A DNA stretch of 34,146 bases from Candidatus Bilamarchaeum dharawalense (GCA_902386555.1 CABMJJ010000008.1:1-34146); one strand, 5' to 3'. Positions 6,952 through 15,518 are shown, counted from the stretch's first letter. Notes: a model not told the origin generated them from the sequence alone. A program made the numbers and translations.

Positions 6952-8505
6952 ATGGGTCTACTAGATATATTGCATACAATTGCCGGATATTTGCCTGAAA
7001 TTAAAGCTCCAATTAAAGCGTTGGCAACAAAAGAACGCCTCATATGGACTGGTGTGGCTCTTATTCTCTATTTCATGATGTACGAGACCACTGCCCTGGG
7101 TGTTCAATACAAGGATACCTCTGCCATTGATTTTCTTCAGACAATTACAGCATCGCGTACAGGCAGTCTTCTTACTACTGGTATCGGGCCCATCGTGCTT
7201 GCAAGTATCTTCCTACAATTATTCGTCGGTGCAGGCATTATCAACATAAATATGCACGATAAGAAAGAGCGTGCCAGATTTCTCGAAGCGCAGAAAATTC
7301 TAGCAATTGTTCTTGCTATTGTGGAAGCACTTATATTCGTAGTTTTCACAGGTATAGTCCCAGTCAGTCCTCTTTTTGCTGGTCTTGGTGAAGGTATAAT
7401 CACAGATCCGGTTACTGGTGTTCAGCATCTCTATGCTCCATTTACCATGGCCATGGTTGTATTCCAGATAGCCATTGGCTCGGTTTTGATTTTATTCCTG
7501 GATGAACTTGTAACCAAATATGGTATTGGTAGCGGTATTAGCTTGTTCATCGCAGCTGGTGTTTCACTTTCCGTTGCAGTTGGTTTGGTGCATCTGATTT
7601 TTGCTACTCCAAACGGATTCATTGCTATGATGAGCGAAGGTGGTGCCGAGGCATTACCCAATGCATTACTTACCATAGTCCCATTTCTGTTTACCATACT
7701 CGTCTTCCTGGTGGTTGTCTACGCAGAATCGCTAAAAGTTGAAATTCCCATTGCCTTTGAACGTGTTCGTGGCATGGTACCTAATCTGCCGCTTAAATTT
7801 TTCTATGTGTCCAATATTCCTGTTATTTTTGCCAGTGCGTTGATCATTAATATGCAGTTATTCGCCGGTGGATTACTAACTGGTGCCTATTGGGAAACCT
7901 CGCAGGTTACTGGTGCAGTGACCTCTGTTCCAGCCTACCAGGCCCTATTGGAAACTCGTCAATATGATTTTGCAAGAGATGGCGTTCTACCGCTCATAGG
8001 TTACACCACTCAGGATAACCGACTTCGTGATGGTCTTCTATATCTGTTCACACCACTCTATGGTATGGGTCAGGGTACCCAATACTATTCTCTTCTATTC
8101 ACAACCTCAACACCAATTCTAGGTATTCCAGAATGGGTTCATGCCATCGTATATATCCTGATGTTATCCATAGTCTCGGTTATTTTTGGTCTATTCTGGG
8201 TTGAAACATCCAATATGGATGCAAAAAGTGTTGCCAATCAGCTATCCGAATCTGGTCTTCAAATTCCTGGTTTCAGAAGAGATCCAAGAATGCTTGAGAC
8301 CATTCTTAACAAGCATATTTTCCCGCTCACTGTTATGGGTTCGTTTTGTGTTGGTCTTCTCGCAGGAATTGCTGATCTTACTGGTGCTTTAGGTACTGGA
8401 ACTGGTATCCTTCTTACCGTTGGTATTCTCCATAAGATGTACGAGCAATTGGAGCAAATGAAAACCTTTGAAATGTACCCTAGTTTCACTAAATTTTTAG
8501 AATGA
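6952..8505 (+). CDS. secY: Protein translocase subunit SecY
   Basis: A 517-residue polytopic membrane protein, the pore subunit of the SecYE translocon. It has about ten hydrophobic segments and archaeal SecY motifs: IGPIVLASIFLQLFVGAGII in TM2, GIGSGISLFIAAG in TM5, the cytoplasmic PIAFERVRGM loop, and GLFWVETSNMDAKSVANQL after TM8. Archaeal SecY is usually 430-490 residues. The excess lies in the external loop between TM7 and TM8 (about residues 308-393), rich in Gly, Thr and Tyr. The gene keeps its usual place after L15 but has its own near-leaderless promoter. Confidence 0.97.
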   Translation: MGLLDILHTIAGYLPEIKAPIKALATKERLIWTGVALILYFMMYETTALGVQYKDTSAIDFLQTITASRTGSLLTTGIGPIVLASIFLQLFVGAGIININMHDKKERARFLEAQKILAIVLAIVEALIFVVFTGIVPVSPLFAGLGEGIITDPVTGVQHLYAPFTMAMVVFQIAIGSVLILFLDELVTKYGIGSGISLFIAAGVSLSVAVGLVHLIFATPNGFIAMMSEGGAEALPNALLTIVPFLFTILVFLVVVYAESLKVEIPIAFERVRGMVPNLPLKFFYVSNIPVIFASALIINMQLFAGGLLTGAYWETSQVTGAVTSVPAYQALLETRQYDFARDGVLPLIGYTTQDNRLRDGLLYLFTPLYGMGQGTQYYSLLFTTSTPILGIPEWVHAIVYILMLSIVSVIFGLFWVETSNMDAKSVANQLSESGLQIPGFRRDPRMLETILNKHIFPLTVMGSFCVGLLAGIADLTGALGTGTGILLTVGILHKMYEQLEQMKTFEMYPSFTKFLE

Positions 8506-8506
8506 A

Positions 8507-8599
8507 AAGAGGACCAAGGCAAGAAGCAAAGCTTCTTGACTGTCGCGAACGTTGCGACGTTCGCAACAAGGTCCTTTTCGAATCTCCTTTTTTAGGAGA
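8507..8599 (+). ncRNA. Structured RNA spacer: three-way junction plus hairpin after secY
   Basis: The spacer can fold into an outer stem (8507-8515 with 8570-8578, nine pairs including one G-U) enclosing two perfect hairpins: 8520-8538 (8 bp, AAA loop) and 8545-8564 (8 bp, TGCG loop). A further 6-bp hairpin with a T5 loop spans 8583-8599. The second inner hairpin is much more GC-rich than the surroundings. It could be a secY 3' structure, a small RNA, a regulatory leader for the next gene or a remnant palindromic element; the sequence alone does not decide. Confidence 0.5.
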
Positions 8600-8615
8600 G
8601 ATCAAACCCTCACAC

Positions 8616-8620
8616 GAGGT
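8616..8620 (+). promoter_or_regulatory. Shine-Dalgarno GAGGT deciding the methylthiotransferase start
   Basis: GAGGT ends six bases before the ATG at 8627. It overlaps the hexamer GGTCCT (8618-8623), which can pair with AGGACC at 8510-8515, the same strand that closes the upstream three-way junction. Confidence 0.6.
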
Positions 8621-8626
8621 CCTATT

Positions 8627-9904
8627 ATGCTAAAAGTATTCGTCAAAACCTATGGCTGCACTTTAAATCAGGCTGACAGTGATATCCTGAAGGCTATTAT
8701 CAGTGAGAAATACGAACTGGTCGAGCGTGAGGAAGAAAGCGATGTTGTTGTGCTCAATACCTGCACTGTAAAAGGGGCAACAGATAATAAAATTTTTGCA
8801 AAAATACGACTCCTGGAAAATAGCGGAAGAAAATTTGTTGTTGCTGGTTGTTTGACGGTAAATGAAGCAAAAATCAGACAAATTGCTCCCCATAAGCCCA
8901 TCCTTGGTACCTCTGCTCTCAGGCACATAAATGAAGCTGTGGAGGATGCATTGGCCGAAAGAGCAGCCACCTATCGCGATTACGAATCGAAAGACTCCCT
9001 TCCAAAAATACTGGGAGCACCGATCGCCAGGATTCCAATAAATGATGGTTGTGTTTCAAAATGCGCGTTTTGCCAAACCAAATTAGCAAGACCCTATCTT
9101 AGAAGCTATTCACCAAAAACCGTAGTGAACTGGATAAATGCAAGTGTAAAAAATGGGGCAAAAGAAATACAACTCACAAGTCAGGATGCCGGTGCCTATG
9201 GCATCGATATCAAAACTAATCTAATCTCCCTTCTCGAAGCTATTCTGAATGATAATAGCAGTACCAAAGCCAACGAAGAATTTTTCATTAGGCTCGGAAT
9301 GATTAATCCGGATCATGTTAAGCGCATGCTTCCTGATTTGCTGAAAAAAATGGAAAATAAAAAAATCTACAAATTTCTACACATCCCAGTTCAATCTGGC
9401 AGTGAAAAAGTATGCAAGGATATGAATAGGGACCATACGGTTCAGGATTTTGTTGATATTGTCACTGCAGTAAGGAAAAAATTTCCAGAAGTCACAATTG
9501 CAACGGATATAATAGTTGGCTATCCAACTGAAACCAAAAAAGATTTTGAAGACACATTGGAACTTCTCAAAACTACCAAGCCTGATATTACAAACATTTC
9601 ACGATTCAGTCCCCGTCCTGGTACCAAGGCCAAGGAACTCAAACAACTAAACACCGTGGAGATGAAAAAACGCACTGGTCAGATTAGCACACTGGTCAGA
9701 GAATTAAACATCGAGAGCAGAAGACGTTTTATTGGCAAAACCTATCCTGTGCTAATTACTGAAAAGCAGCGAGATTTCACTGGTCGTAATATAAACTACA
9801 CTCAAGTTGTTGTGAAAGGTTTTCAAGGCAAACTTGGAGATTTTGTTACTATAAACATAATTGACGCAAATCACGGTTCCCTATTCGGTGAAATTTGCCA
9901 GTAA
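8627..9904 (+). CDS. tRNA (N6-threonylcarbamoyladenosine-37) methylthiotransferase, MtaB/CDKAL1 type
   Basis: A 425-residue radical-SAM enzyme that adds a methylthio group to t6A37 of ANN-decoding tRNAs. The N-terminal UPF0004 domain has its three cluster cysteines (C11, C46, C75). The radical-SAM triad is C142, C146 and C149 (GCVSKCAFC), and HIPVQSGS follows. The C-terminal ~65 residues look like a TRAM domain. Archaeal members belong to the CDKAL1-like group, hence the t6A rather than i6A assignment. The start at 8627 has GAGGT upstream and begins with conserved KVFVKTYGC; the longer reading from 8552 lies in the RNA-structure region. Confidence 0.92.
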   Translation: MLKVFVKTYGCTLNQADSDILKAIISEKYELVEREEESDVVVLNTCTVKGATDNKIFAKIRLLENSGRKFVVAGCLTVNEAKIRQIAPHKPILGTSALRHINEAVEDALAERAATYRDYESKDSLPKILGAPIARIPINDGCVSKCAFCQTKLARPYLRSYSPKTVVNWINASVKNGAKEIQLTSQDAGAYGIDIKTNLISLLEAILNDNSSTKANEEFFIRLGMINPDHVKRMLPDLLKKMENKKIYKFLHIPVQSGSEKVCKDMNRDHTVQDFVDIVTAVRKKFPEVTIATDIIVGYPTETKKDFEDTLELLKTTKPDITNISRFSPRPGTKAKELKQLNTVEMKKRTGQISTLVRELNIESRRRFIGKTYPVLITEKQRDFTGRNINYTQVVVKGFQGKLGDFVTINIIDANHGSLFGEICQ

Positions 9905-9954
9905 CACCCCTTTTTATTACTTTTTTTCATTATCTATTCGCTAATTGGGGTGTT
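9903..9954 (+). promoter_or_regulatory. Inverted repeat covering the adkA Shine-Dalgarno, with internal T-tract
   Basis: AACACCCC (9903-9910), which begins in the methylthiotransferase stop codon, is an exact complement of GGGGTGTT (9947-9954), which contains the adkA ribosome binding site GGGGTG. The 36-base loop includes T5 and T7 runs that could act as a terminator. Pairing would hide the Shine-Dalgarno unless a ribosome finishing the upstream gene opens it. Confidence 0.5.
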
Positions 9955-9958
9955 TTGA

Positions 9959-10489
9959 ATGATAATTGTGATGGGACTTCCAGGTGCAGGAAAATCAACA
10001 GTGCTTAAAGGCCTGAAAACTGATTATAGAATCCTTAACTATGGTGACCTGATGCTTGAAATCGAAAAAGAGCATTTTGGTGTAAAAGATCGAGATGATA
10101 TGCGCAAACTTCCTATTGAAAAGCAAAAAAAGGCCCAGAAAATGGTTTATGAAAAACTTGCCAAAGAACACGGTAAGGTCATCCTAGACACTCATTGCTC
10201 GGTTAGTACGCCCACTGGTTTCTTTCCTGGACTTCCATTTGATTACTTAAAACTACTAAAAGTCGATGCGCTTGTGCTTGTTACTGCAGATCCTAAAGAA
10301 GTTGCAGAACGAAGAGCAACCGATCCAACCAGAAAACGAGATGACGATGATATTTTCCTTCATGATAGCCTGAACCGAGGCTATTTGGCTGCCTACAGTG
10401 CCTTTACGGGTGCCCCTGCAGTTGTTATCTTTAATCGCCAAGGTAAATTGGAAGAAGCAGTTGCCAAACTGCAAGCTATTCTCATATGA
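9959..10489 (+). CDS. adkA: Adenylate kinase, archaeal type
   Basis: A 176-residue P-loop kinase that interconverts AMP, ADP and ATP. The Walker A motif GLPGAGKST lies at residues 6-14. ILNYGDLM is typical of archaeal AdkA, and the ERRATDPTRKRDDDD segment takes the lid position. The archaeal family is shorter than the bacterial enzyme and unrelated in its lid. An adk gene near secY is the standard archaeal arrangement, although here a tRNA-modification gene lies between them. GGGGTG precedes the ATG. Confidence 0.93.
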   Translation: MIIVMGLPGAGKSTVLKGLKTDYRILNYGDLMLEIEKEHFGVKDRDDMRKLPIEKQKKAQKMVYEKLAKEHGKVILDTHCSVSTPTGFFPGLPFDYLKLLKVDALVLVTADPKEVAERRATDPTRKRDDDDIFLHDSLNRGYLAAYSAFTGAPAVVIFNRQGKLEEAVAKLQAILI

Positions 10490-10512
10490 TTTAAACAAGG
10501 AGATAGGATGGT

Positions 10513-11799
10513 ATGATAGATATCCATAATCTTAGGAAAGATCCGGCTGTTTTAGAAAAGTCATTACATGATAGGAACTACCCACAGGAAGCATTTACTC
10601 TATTATCAAAAATCCTGGAACTAGATTCCAAGTGGAGATCAATAAAAAAAGAAGAGGAACAGCTTAGAGCCGAGCGAAACAAGCTAAGTATGGATATCAA
10701 TGCTAAAAAGAAAGCCGGTGAAAATTTTGATAATGAGATCGCCAGATCAGGAGAAGTCAGCAAGAGAATTAAGGACATATCCGTTGAGACTGCAACATTG
10801 GAAGAACAGATAAGCGATCAGGCTCTTCTTCTGCCCAATCTACCTCATTCATCCGTGCCCCAAGGTAAGGATGAAACTGCAAATCCAGAAGTTCGCAAAT
10901 GGGGCGAACCAAAAAAACATTCAACGGATGTTTTGGATCATCATACTTTCGGAGAGAAAAGTGGTTTGATTGATTTTGAAAGAGGAGTAAAACTTGCTCA
11001 CCATCGATTTACTGTACTCTACGGAGATATTGCCAAATTGGAAAGAGCAATAATCAGTTTTATGCTTTCTGTTCACACTTCACGTGGTTACAAGGAGGTT
11101 GCTCCGCCCTATTTGGTTAATTCAAAAACCATGACTGGTACCGGTCAACTTCCAAAATTCAGAGAAGAACTGTATCAATGCAAGGATGACGATCTTCTTT
11201 TGGTTCCAACTGCCGAGGTCCCAGTTACCAATCTTTTTGCAGGCGAAATTCTTGAGGAAAAATATCTTCCAATGAAATTTGCTGCCTATACTCCATGTTT
11301 TAGGCGGGAGGCTGGTGCCTATGGTAAGGACATCAAAGGCCTTATCCGCCAACATCAATTCAATAAGGTGGAATTGGTTAAATTCGCCCACCCAACCAAT
11401 AGTTTCCAGGAACTTGAAGGGATGGTAAAAGATGCAGAACGAATTCTCGAACTTCTTGAAATCCCCTATCGTGTAATCGAACTATGTACTGGTGATCTGG
11501 GCTTTGCAAGTACCAAAACCTATGATATCGAAGCCTGGATACCATCCCAGGATCGCTATCGTGAAATATCCTCCTGTTCCAATTGTACTGATTTCCAAGC
11601 ACGAAGGGCCAACATTCGGTTTAGAGGCTCAAAAGGCGTAGAATACGTTCACACCCTTAATGGAAGTGGACTGGCAGTTGGAAGAACCATGGTTGCAATA
11701 CTTGAAAACTATCAAGAAGATAAGAAAACCATTGTTGTACCGAAAGTTCTTCAGGATTTTATGGGCCAGGAAACCATTGAATTAAGAGATCAGATTTGA
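10513..11799 (+). CDS. serS: Seryl-tRNA synthetase (common class II type)
   Basis: A 428-residue SerRS that charges tRNA-Ser and tRNA-Sec. An N-terminal long antiparallel coiled coil (about residues 25-110) binds the tRNA variable arm. The class II core shows motif 2 around FRREAG (residues 262-267), with the GLIRQHQFNKVE strand, and motif 3 at GSGLAVGRTM (about 384-393). TAEVP of the serine pocket is present. It is the common type, not the divergent methanogen SerRS. AAGGAG and GGATGGT lie upstream of the ATG, and the stop shares one base with the next gene. Confidence 0.97.
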   Translation: MIDIHNLRKDPAVLEKSLHDRNYPQEAFTLLSKILELDSKWRSIKKEEEQLRAERNKLSMDINAKKKAGENFDNEIARSGEVSKRIKDISVETATLEEQISDQALLLPNLPHSSVPQGKDETANPEVRKWGEPKKHSTDVLDHHTFGEKSGLIDFERGVKLAHHRFTVLYGDIAKLERAIISFMLSVHTSRGYKEVAPPYLVNSKTMTGTGQLPKFREELYQCKDDDLLLVPTAEVPVTNLFAGEILEEKYLPMKFAAYTPCFRREAGAYGKDIKGLIRQHQFNKVELVKFAHPTNSFQELEGMVKDAERILELLEIPYRVIELCTGDLGFASTKTYDIEAWIPSQDRYREISSCSNCTDFQARRANIRFRGSKGVEYVHTLNGSGLAVGRTMVAILENYQEDKKTIVVPKVLQDFMGQETIELRDQI

Positions 11800-12530
11800 T
11801 GGTCAAAAAACAAAGAACCTTTTTCTGCAAGAGTTCTGATGGTTCAATTACCTATACCACCGATGAAAAATTCCTCTATGCAGAAAAAGACGGCGTAGTG
11901 ATGCGTCTTGACCTTTTTGATAAACACTATTACAAACTTCGTCCAGTTAATGGAGTTCCCATCCTTGAAATCGATGGTCTTAGAATGCAACTTATCCGGG
12001 ATTTTAAAACTCCGTTGGACTATGCCAGGGAAGTGGTTCGGCATCTTAAAATCCCTGAAAAAGGTGAATTTACTATTCTTGATAGTTGCATGGGACTGGG
12101 CTACACTGCAATTGAGGCTGCCAAAAGACCAGCAACAAAACTGGTTGTAACATGCGAAATTTCCCATGCTGTTGTGACCTTGGCTCAATGGAATCCATTC
12201 AGCGATTTGCTATTTGCCAAAGATGGCAATATCGTTCCCATGCAAGGCAGTGTATCTGAGCTAATCAAAGATTTTCAATCAGAAATGTTTCATTTTATCA
12301 TTCACGATCCCCCTAGAGATTCCCACGCACCTGAGTTATATTCCTCAGAATTCTACTCCCAGCTTTATAGGGTATGTAAAAAAGGTGCCAGAATATTCCA
12401 CTATGTCGGGTCTGTTGGCAAAGTAAAGGGAAGAAAGATTGAGAGTGAAGTGGAAAAGCGACTTAGAGTCGTTGGTTTCAGGAACATAAAGTATATTGAA
12501 AAATTGCAAGGGCTAATTTTCGAAAAATAA
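11799..12530 (+). CDS. Predicted SAM-dependent methyltransferase (COG2521-like)
   Basis: A 243-residue protein resembling the archaeal COG2521 family of predicted Rossmann-fold methyltransferases. The SAM-binding motif I is DSCMGLGYTAIEAA (about residues 94-107), an acidic CEIS follows the second strand, and a DPPR motif (about residue 170) resembles the DPPY/NPPY catalytic loop of N-methyltransferases. The substrate is unknown. It starts on the A of the serS stop codon (TGATG), so the two are probably translated together; that hints at a tRNA or translation role but does not prove it. Confidence 0.75.
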   Translation: MVKKQRTFFCKSSDGSITYTTDEKFLYAEKDGVVMRLDLFDKHYYKLRPVNGVPILEIDGLRMQLIRDFKTPLDYAREVVRHLKIPEKGEFTILDSCMGLGYTAIEAAKRPATKLVVTCEISHAVVTLAQWNPFSDLLFAKDGNIVPMQGSVSELIKDFQSEMFHFIIHDPPRDSHAPELYSSEFYSQLYRVCKKGARIFHYVGSVGKVKGRKIESEVEKRLRVVGFRNIKYIEKLQGLIFEK

Positions 12531-12545
12531 CTACTTTGGGCAGAC

Positions 12546-12554
12546 TATTAAATA
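12546..12554 (+). promoter_or_regulatory. TATA box for the ABC exporter genes
   Basis: TATTAAATA is centred about 23 bases before the ATG at 12574 and no Shine-Dalgarno precedes that ATG, as expected for a leaderless message. Confidence 0.5.
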
Positions 12555-12573
12555 CTAATTGTGTTTACCTGTC

Positions 12574-13518
12574 ATGGATAGGGCAGTAACCATCACAAAC
12601 ATCTCCAAAACCTTTCATAGCGGTAAGGATGCAGTTAAGGCTTTGGTATCTGTGAACATAGAAATTCAAAAAGGTGAAATTTTTGGTTTACTTGGTCCAA
12701 ACGGAGCAGGTAAAACCACACTTATTAGTATCATGTCCGGTCTGATCAGTCCCGAGTCTGGCACCATAATCATTTTGGGTTACGACTGCTCAAAACAAAT
12801 CACGGATATTAAAAAACACCTTAACGTGGTTTCTGGATTTACTGGAGTTCTCAATTCACTTACCTGCGAGCAATCCCTGACCTATTATGGTCTGCTCTAC
12901 AATGTTCCCAATCTAAAAACAAGAATCAACGATGTCTTGAAACTCACAAATCTTACACCTGTACGAAATCAGCTCGCCGAGGAATTATCTTCTGGTATGA
13001 AACAAAGATTCATGCTTGCCAAGGCTCTTCTGAATGAGCCTGATATACTTATTCTAGATGAGCCAACTGTTGGTTTGGATGTTGAATCCGCCCTCTCCAT
13101 CAGGCATCTTATCAAACAACTTCGATCAGAAGGAAGAACTATCCTATTAACCACTCATAATATGTTTGAAGCAGAGGAGTTATGCGATAGAATTGCATTC
13201 ATAAATCGTGGGAAGATCATGGAAATTGGCACTCCCACTGAACTCAAGAGGCATGTTGTTAGTAATCGTCTTGTTGAAATTCATTGTTCAGAAGACGAAT
13301 GCGTTGTAAAAACACTATCAAAGATCAAAGGAGTTTCAGCATCAGTCAAATCTGCAAATCTTGTTCATGTGTCTGTTGACAGTTATAAAAAAATGAAGGA
13401 AATAATGAAGGCTCTTGCAAACTGTGATAGTGAAATCTATAGCATTAATGAAATGGAGCCCACTCTGGAAGAAACTTACCTTAAAATTATTAACAAGAAA
13501 GGGAAGCAAAATGAATGA
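12574..13518 (+). CDS. ABC-2 type transporter, ATP-binding protein
   Basis: A 314-residue ABC ATPase. Walker A is GPNGAGKTT (residues 41-49), the signature is LSSGMKQR (138-145), Walker B is ILILDEP (158-164) and the H-loop is in TTHNMFEAEEL. The usual Q-loop glutamine is not evident (VVSGFTGVL), as in several drug- and polysaccharide-exporter ATPases of the ABC-2 class. The C-terminal ~90 residues after the nucleotide-binding domain form a small extra domain. Start 12574 is chosen because a TATA box sits about 23 bases before it. The stop overlaps the permease start by eight bases. Confidence 0.93.
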   Translation: MDRAVTITNISKTFHSGKDAVKALVSVNIEIQKGEIFGLLGPNGAGKTTLISIMSGLISPESGTIIILGYDCSKQITDIKKHLNVVSGFTGVLNSLTCEQSLTYYGLLYNVPNLKTRINDVLKLTNLTPVRNQLAEELSSGMKQRFMLAKALLNEPDILILDEPTVGLDVESALSIRHLIKQLRSEGRTILLTTHNMFEAEELCDRIAFINRGKIMEIGTPTELKRHVVSNRLVEIHCSEDECVVKTLSKIKGVSASVKSANLVHVSVDSYKKMKEIMKALANCDSEIYSINEMEPTLEETYLKIINKKGKQNE

Positions 13519-14284
13519 ATCAATCTCTCGTATCTACTCTCAAGTCTACAAAAATATCGTGTCTTTACGACGTCAGTCCTTTAGAATGGCCGATGTTTTT
13601 ATCTGGCCGATTCTCTATCTATTTACATTGACATTTTTTGTTACCTACATTGGCTCGGATAAATCCTACCTTAATCTTATTATTCTTGGAATGATGGGTT
13701 GGAGAACCATCTATTTCCTCAATCTTGAAATTGTCAGCACCTTTATGGAGGAATTTTGGTCAAAGGCTCTTCCACATATGATGATCTCACCCATCAGTCG
13801 AATTGAATTTACCATCGGGTCAGCCATAAGTGGACTGATAAAGGCCATCTTCGTTATTATTCTCTACCTTATCATCACAAATATACTCTATGGATTTTGG
13901 ATTCCCGATTGGGGTACGTTTATTCTTGCACTTGGATTTCTGGCAGTTATAGGCTTTTCTTTGGGTCTATTTACCCTTGGTCTTGCCTACTTTTTCAAGC
14001 ACGATGCCTTCAACATATCTTTTATCATACCTGATGTTATAGTTCTTATTTCCGGTGTTTATTTTTCTGTTGAATCGGTTTATCCAAGTTCTATTCTACC
14101 CTTTATCCGTCTGCTGCCTACCACTCAGGCATTTGAATTACTAAAATCAATTATCGGATTCGGACAACCAAATATGATTCTATTAATTCTTCTCACTGCA
14201 CTCTGGCTTGTCCTTGCCTATCTCTTCAATGGTTGGATGTATAACCGGGCCAAAAAAGAAGGTAAACTTGCTCGTTTGGGTTAA
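13511..14284 (+). CDS. ABC-2 type transporter, permease protein
   Basis: A 257-residue membrane protein with about six hydrophobic segments. It has ABC-2 permease features: an amphipathic N-terminus with RRQSFRMADVF, the LEIVSTFMEEFWSKALPHMMISPIS coupling-helix region (read here as two pieces around residue 85), and a late SGVYFSVESVYP loop. It should pair with the ATPase encoded just upstream, with which it overlaps by eight bases, to form an exporter. The exported substrate cannot be told from sequence. The gene ends tail-to-tail with cysS, sharing the bases TTAA. Confidence 0.88.
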   Translation: MNESISRIYSQVYKNIVSLRRQSFRMADVFIWPILYLFTLTFFVTYIGSDKSYLNLIILGMMGWRTIYFLNLEIVSTFMEEFWSKALPHMMISPISRIEFTIGSAISGLIKAIFVIILYLIITNILYGFWIPDWGTFILALGFLAVIGFSLGLFTLGLAYFFKHDAFNISFIIPDVIVLISGVYFSVESVYPSSILPFIRLLPTTQAFELLKSIIGFGQPNMILLILLTALWLVLAYLFNGWMYNRAKKEGKLARLG

Positions 14285-15495
14285 AAAACTCTAAGAACAT
14301 CATCGATTTTTTCTATGGCAGAAATAATCGCAAGACTATCCTTTTTTGTTAATTTTTTCTCTTTAATGAGCTTTTCCACATCTTTCATAATTCTAAATAT
14401 GCGTCTATAGGCGAGTTTTGTATTCAAATCGTCGTCCATGGCATCTTCGAACCCACCAATGATCTTTTTTGCTATTCTTTCCCCCACTTTACCTCCCCCG
14501 CTTCCGCCATTCTTCTTTAATCTAGTCACCATCTTTCTGGTTTGCTCACAGTTGCATACTTTGCTCTTGAATTTTTCGATGGTAAAATCAAGGGAATTTC
14601 TATATTTTTCTGAAGTTAGATAAAACCGCAGGCATTTTGGTGGAACTCCAGCTTTTTTGAGTTGTTTGACATAGAGTACATTGCCTGTTCTTTTTGACAT
14701 TTTTTTCTTCCCAATTGTCAAGTGTTTTGCATGAAGCCAAAAATTCGCGAATTTTTTTCCAGTTGCGCTTTCGCTTTGAGCAATTTCGTTTTCATGATGG
14801 GGATAAACATTGTCACTTCCGCCGCAGTGTATATCCAGTGTTTCACCCAAATATTTCATTGCCATGGCGCTGCATTCTATGTGCCATCCTGGTCTTCCCA
14901 TTCCAAACTGGCTCTTCCAGTTTGTTTTTCCATCTGCAGGTGACCAAAATTTCCATAGTCTGAAATCCCAAAGGCCTTCCCTTGCATAATCGTCGTGTAT
15001 CATTTTTCCCAGGTATTTTCTGTTTTTTAGATGTGCCAGATCTCCGTATTTTTTGAATTTTTTTACATTGAAATAGACCCCGTCCTTTTCTTTTTTGCAG
15101 TACCCTCTGCTGCAAATCTTTCCAATAAGCTTTATCATTTCAGGTATGTGCTCCGATGCCCTTGCGATAATATTCGGTCTAAGCATTTCAAGTTCATCAA
15201 AATCAGAAAAAAATTTTCTTACCTTATCCCGTTGTCCTTGTTCTAAGGATTTACCTTCTATCCTAGCTTGTACAATTGCTTTGTCTTCCACATCTGTGAT
15301 ATTCATTACCCGTCTAACTGAATATCCCTTATACCTCAAATAGCGTACTAAAAGGTCTTCAAAAAGGTAGGTTCTAAAATTGCCAATATGCGAATAGGCA
15401 TAAACTGATGGTCCACACGTATATATCCCAACCTCTTTTGTTGAAATTGGGTGAAAGGTTTTCTTTTCTCTTGTGTAGCTATCAAACAATCTCAT
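14281..15495 (-). CDS. cysS: Cysteinyl-tRNA synthetase
   Basis: A 404-residue class I synthetase. The HIGH motif is SHIGN (residues 35-39), and KMSKR is at 265-269. The zinc ligands that select cysteine are all present at the expected places (C27, C208, H233, E237). Compared with the ~460-residue bacterial enzyme the C-terminal anticodon-binding part is short. The start ATG at 15495 lies about 28 bases from a TATA-like element. The stop TAA is complementary to the stop TAA of the convergent ABC permease gene. Confidence 0.96.
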   Translation of the reverse strand: MRLFDSYTREKKTFHPISTKEVGIYTCGPSVYAYSHIGNFRTYLFEDLLVRYLRYKGYSVRRVMNITDVEDKAIVQARIEGKSLEQGQRDKVRKFFSDFDELEMLRPNIIARASEHIPEMIKLIGKICSRGYCKKEKDGVYFNVKKFKKYGDLAHLKNRKYLGKMIHDDYAREGLWDFRLWKFWSPADGKTNWKSQFGMGRPGWHIECSAMAMKYLGETLDIHCGGSDNVYPHHENEIAQSESATGKKFANFWLHAKHLTIGKKKMSKRTGNVLYVKQLKKAGVPPKCLRFYLTSEKYRNSLDFTIEKFKSKVCNCEQTRKMVTRLKKNGGSGGGKVGERIAKKIIGGFEDAMDDDLNTKLAYRRIFRIMKDVEKLIKEKKLTKKDSLAIISAIEKIDDVLRVF

Positions 15496-15518
15496 TCATC
15501 TAGCCTCTTCACAATCTG

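Noticed and set aside
8552-8626. N-terminal extension of the methylthiotransferase
   Set aside because: The TTG start lies in a perfect hairpin, the residues match nothing in the family, and a good Shine-Dalgarno precedes the ATG at 8627.
11122-11391. 89-codon frame on the minus strand within serS
   Set aside because: Antisense shadow of the SerRS catalytic core; no start signals.
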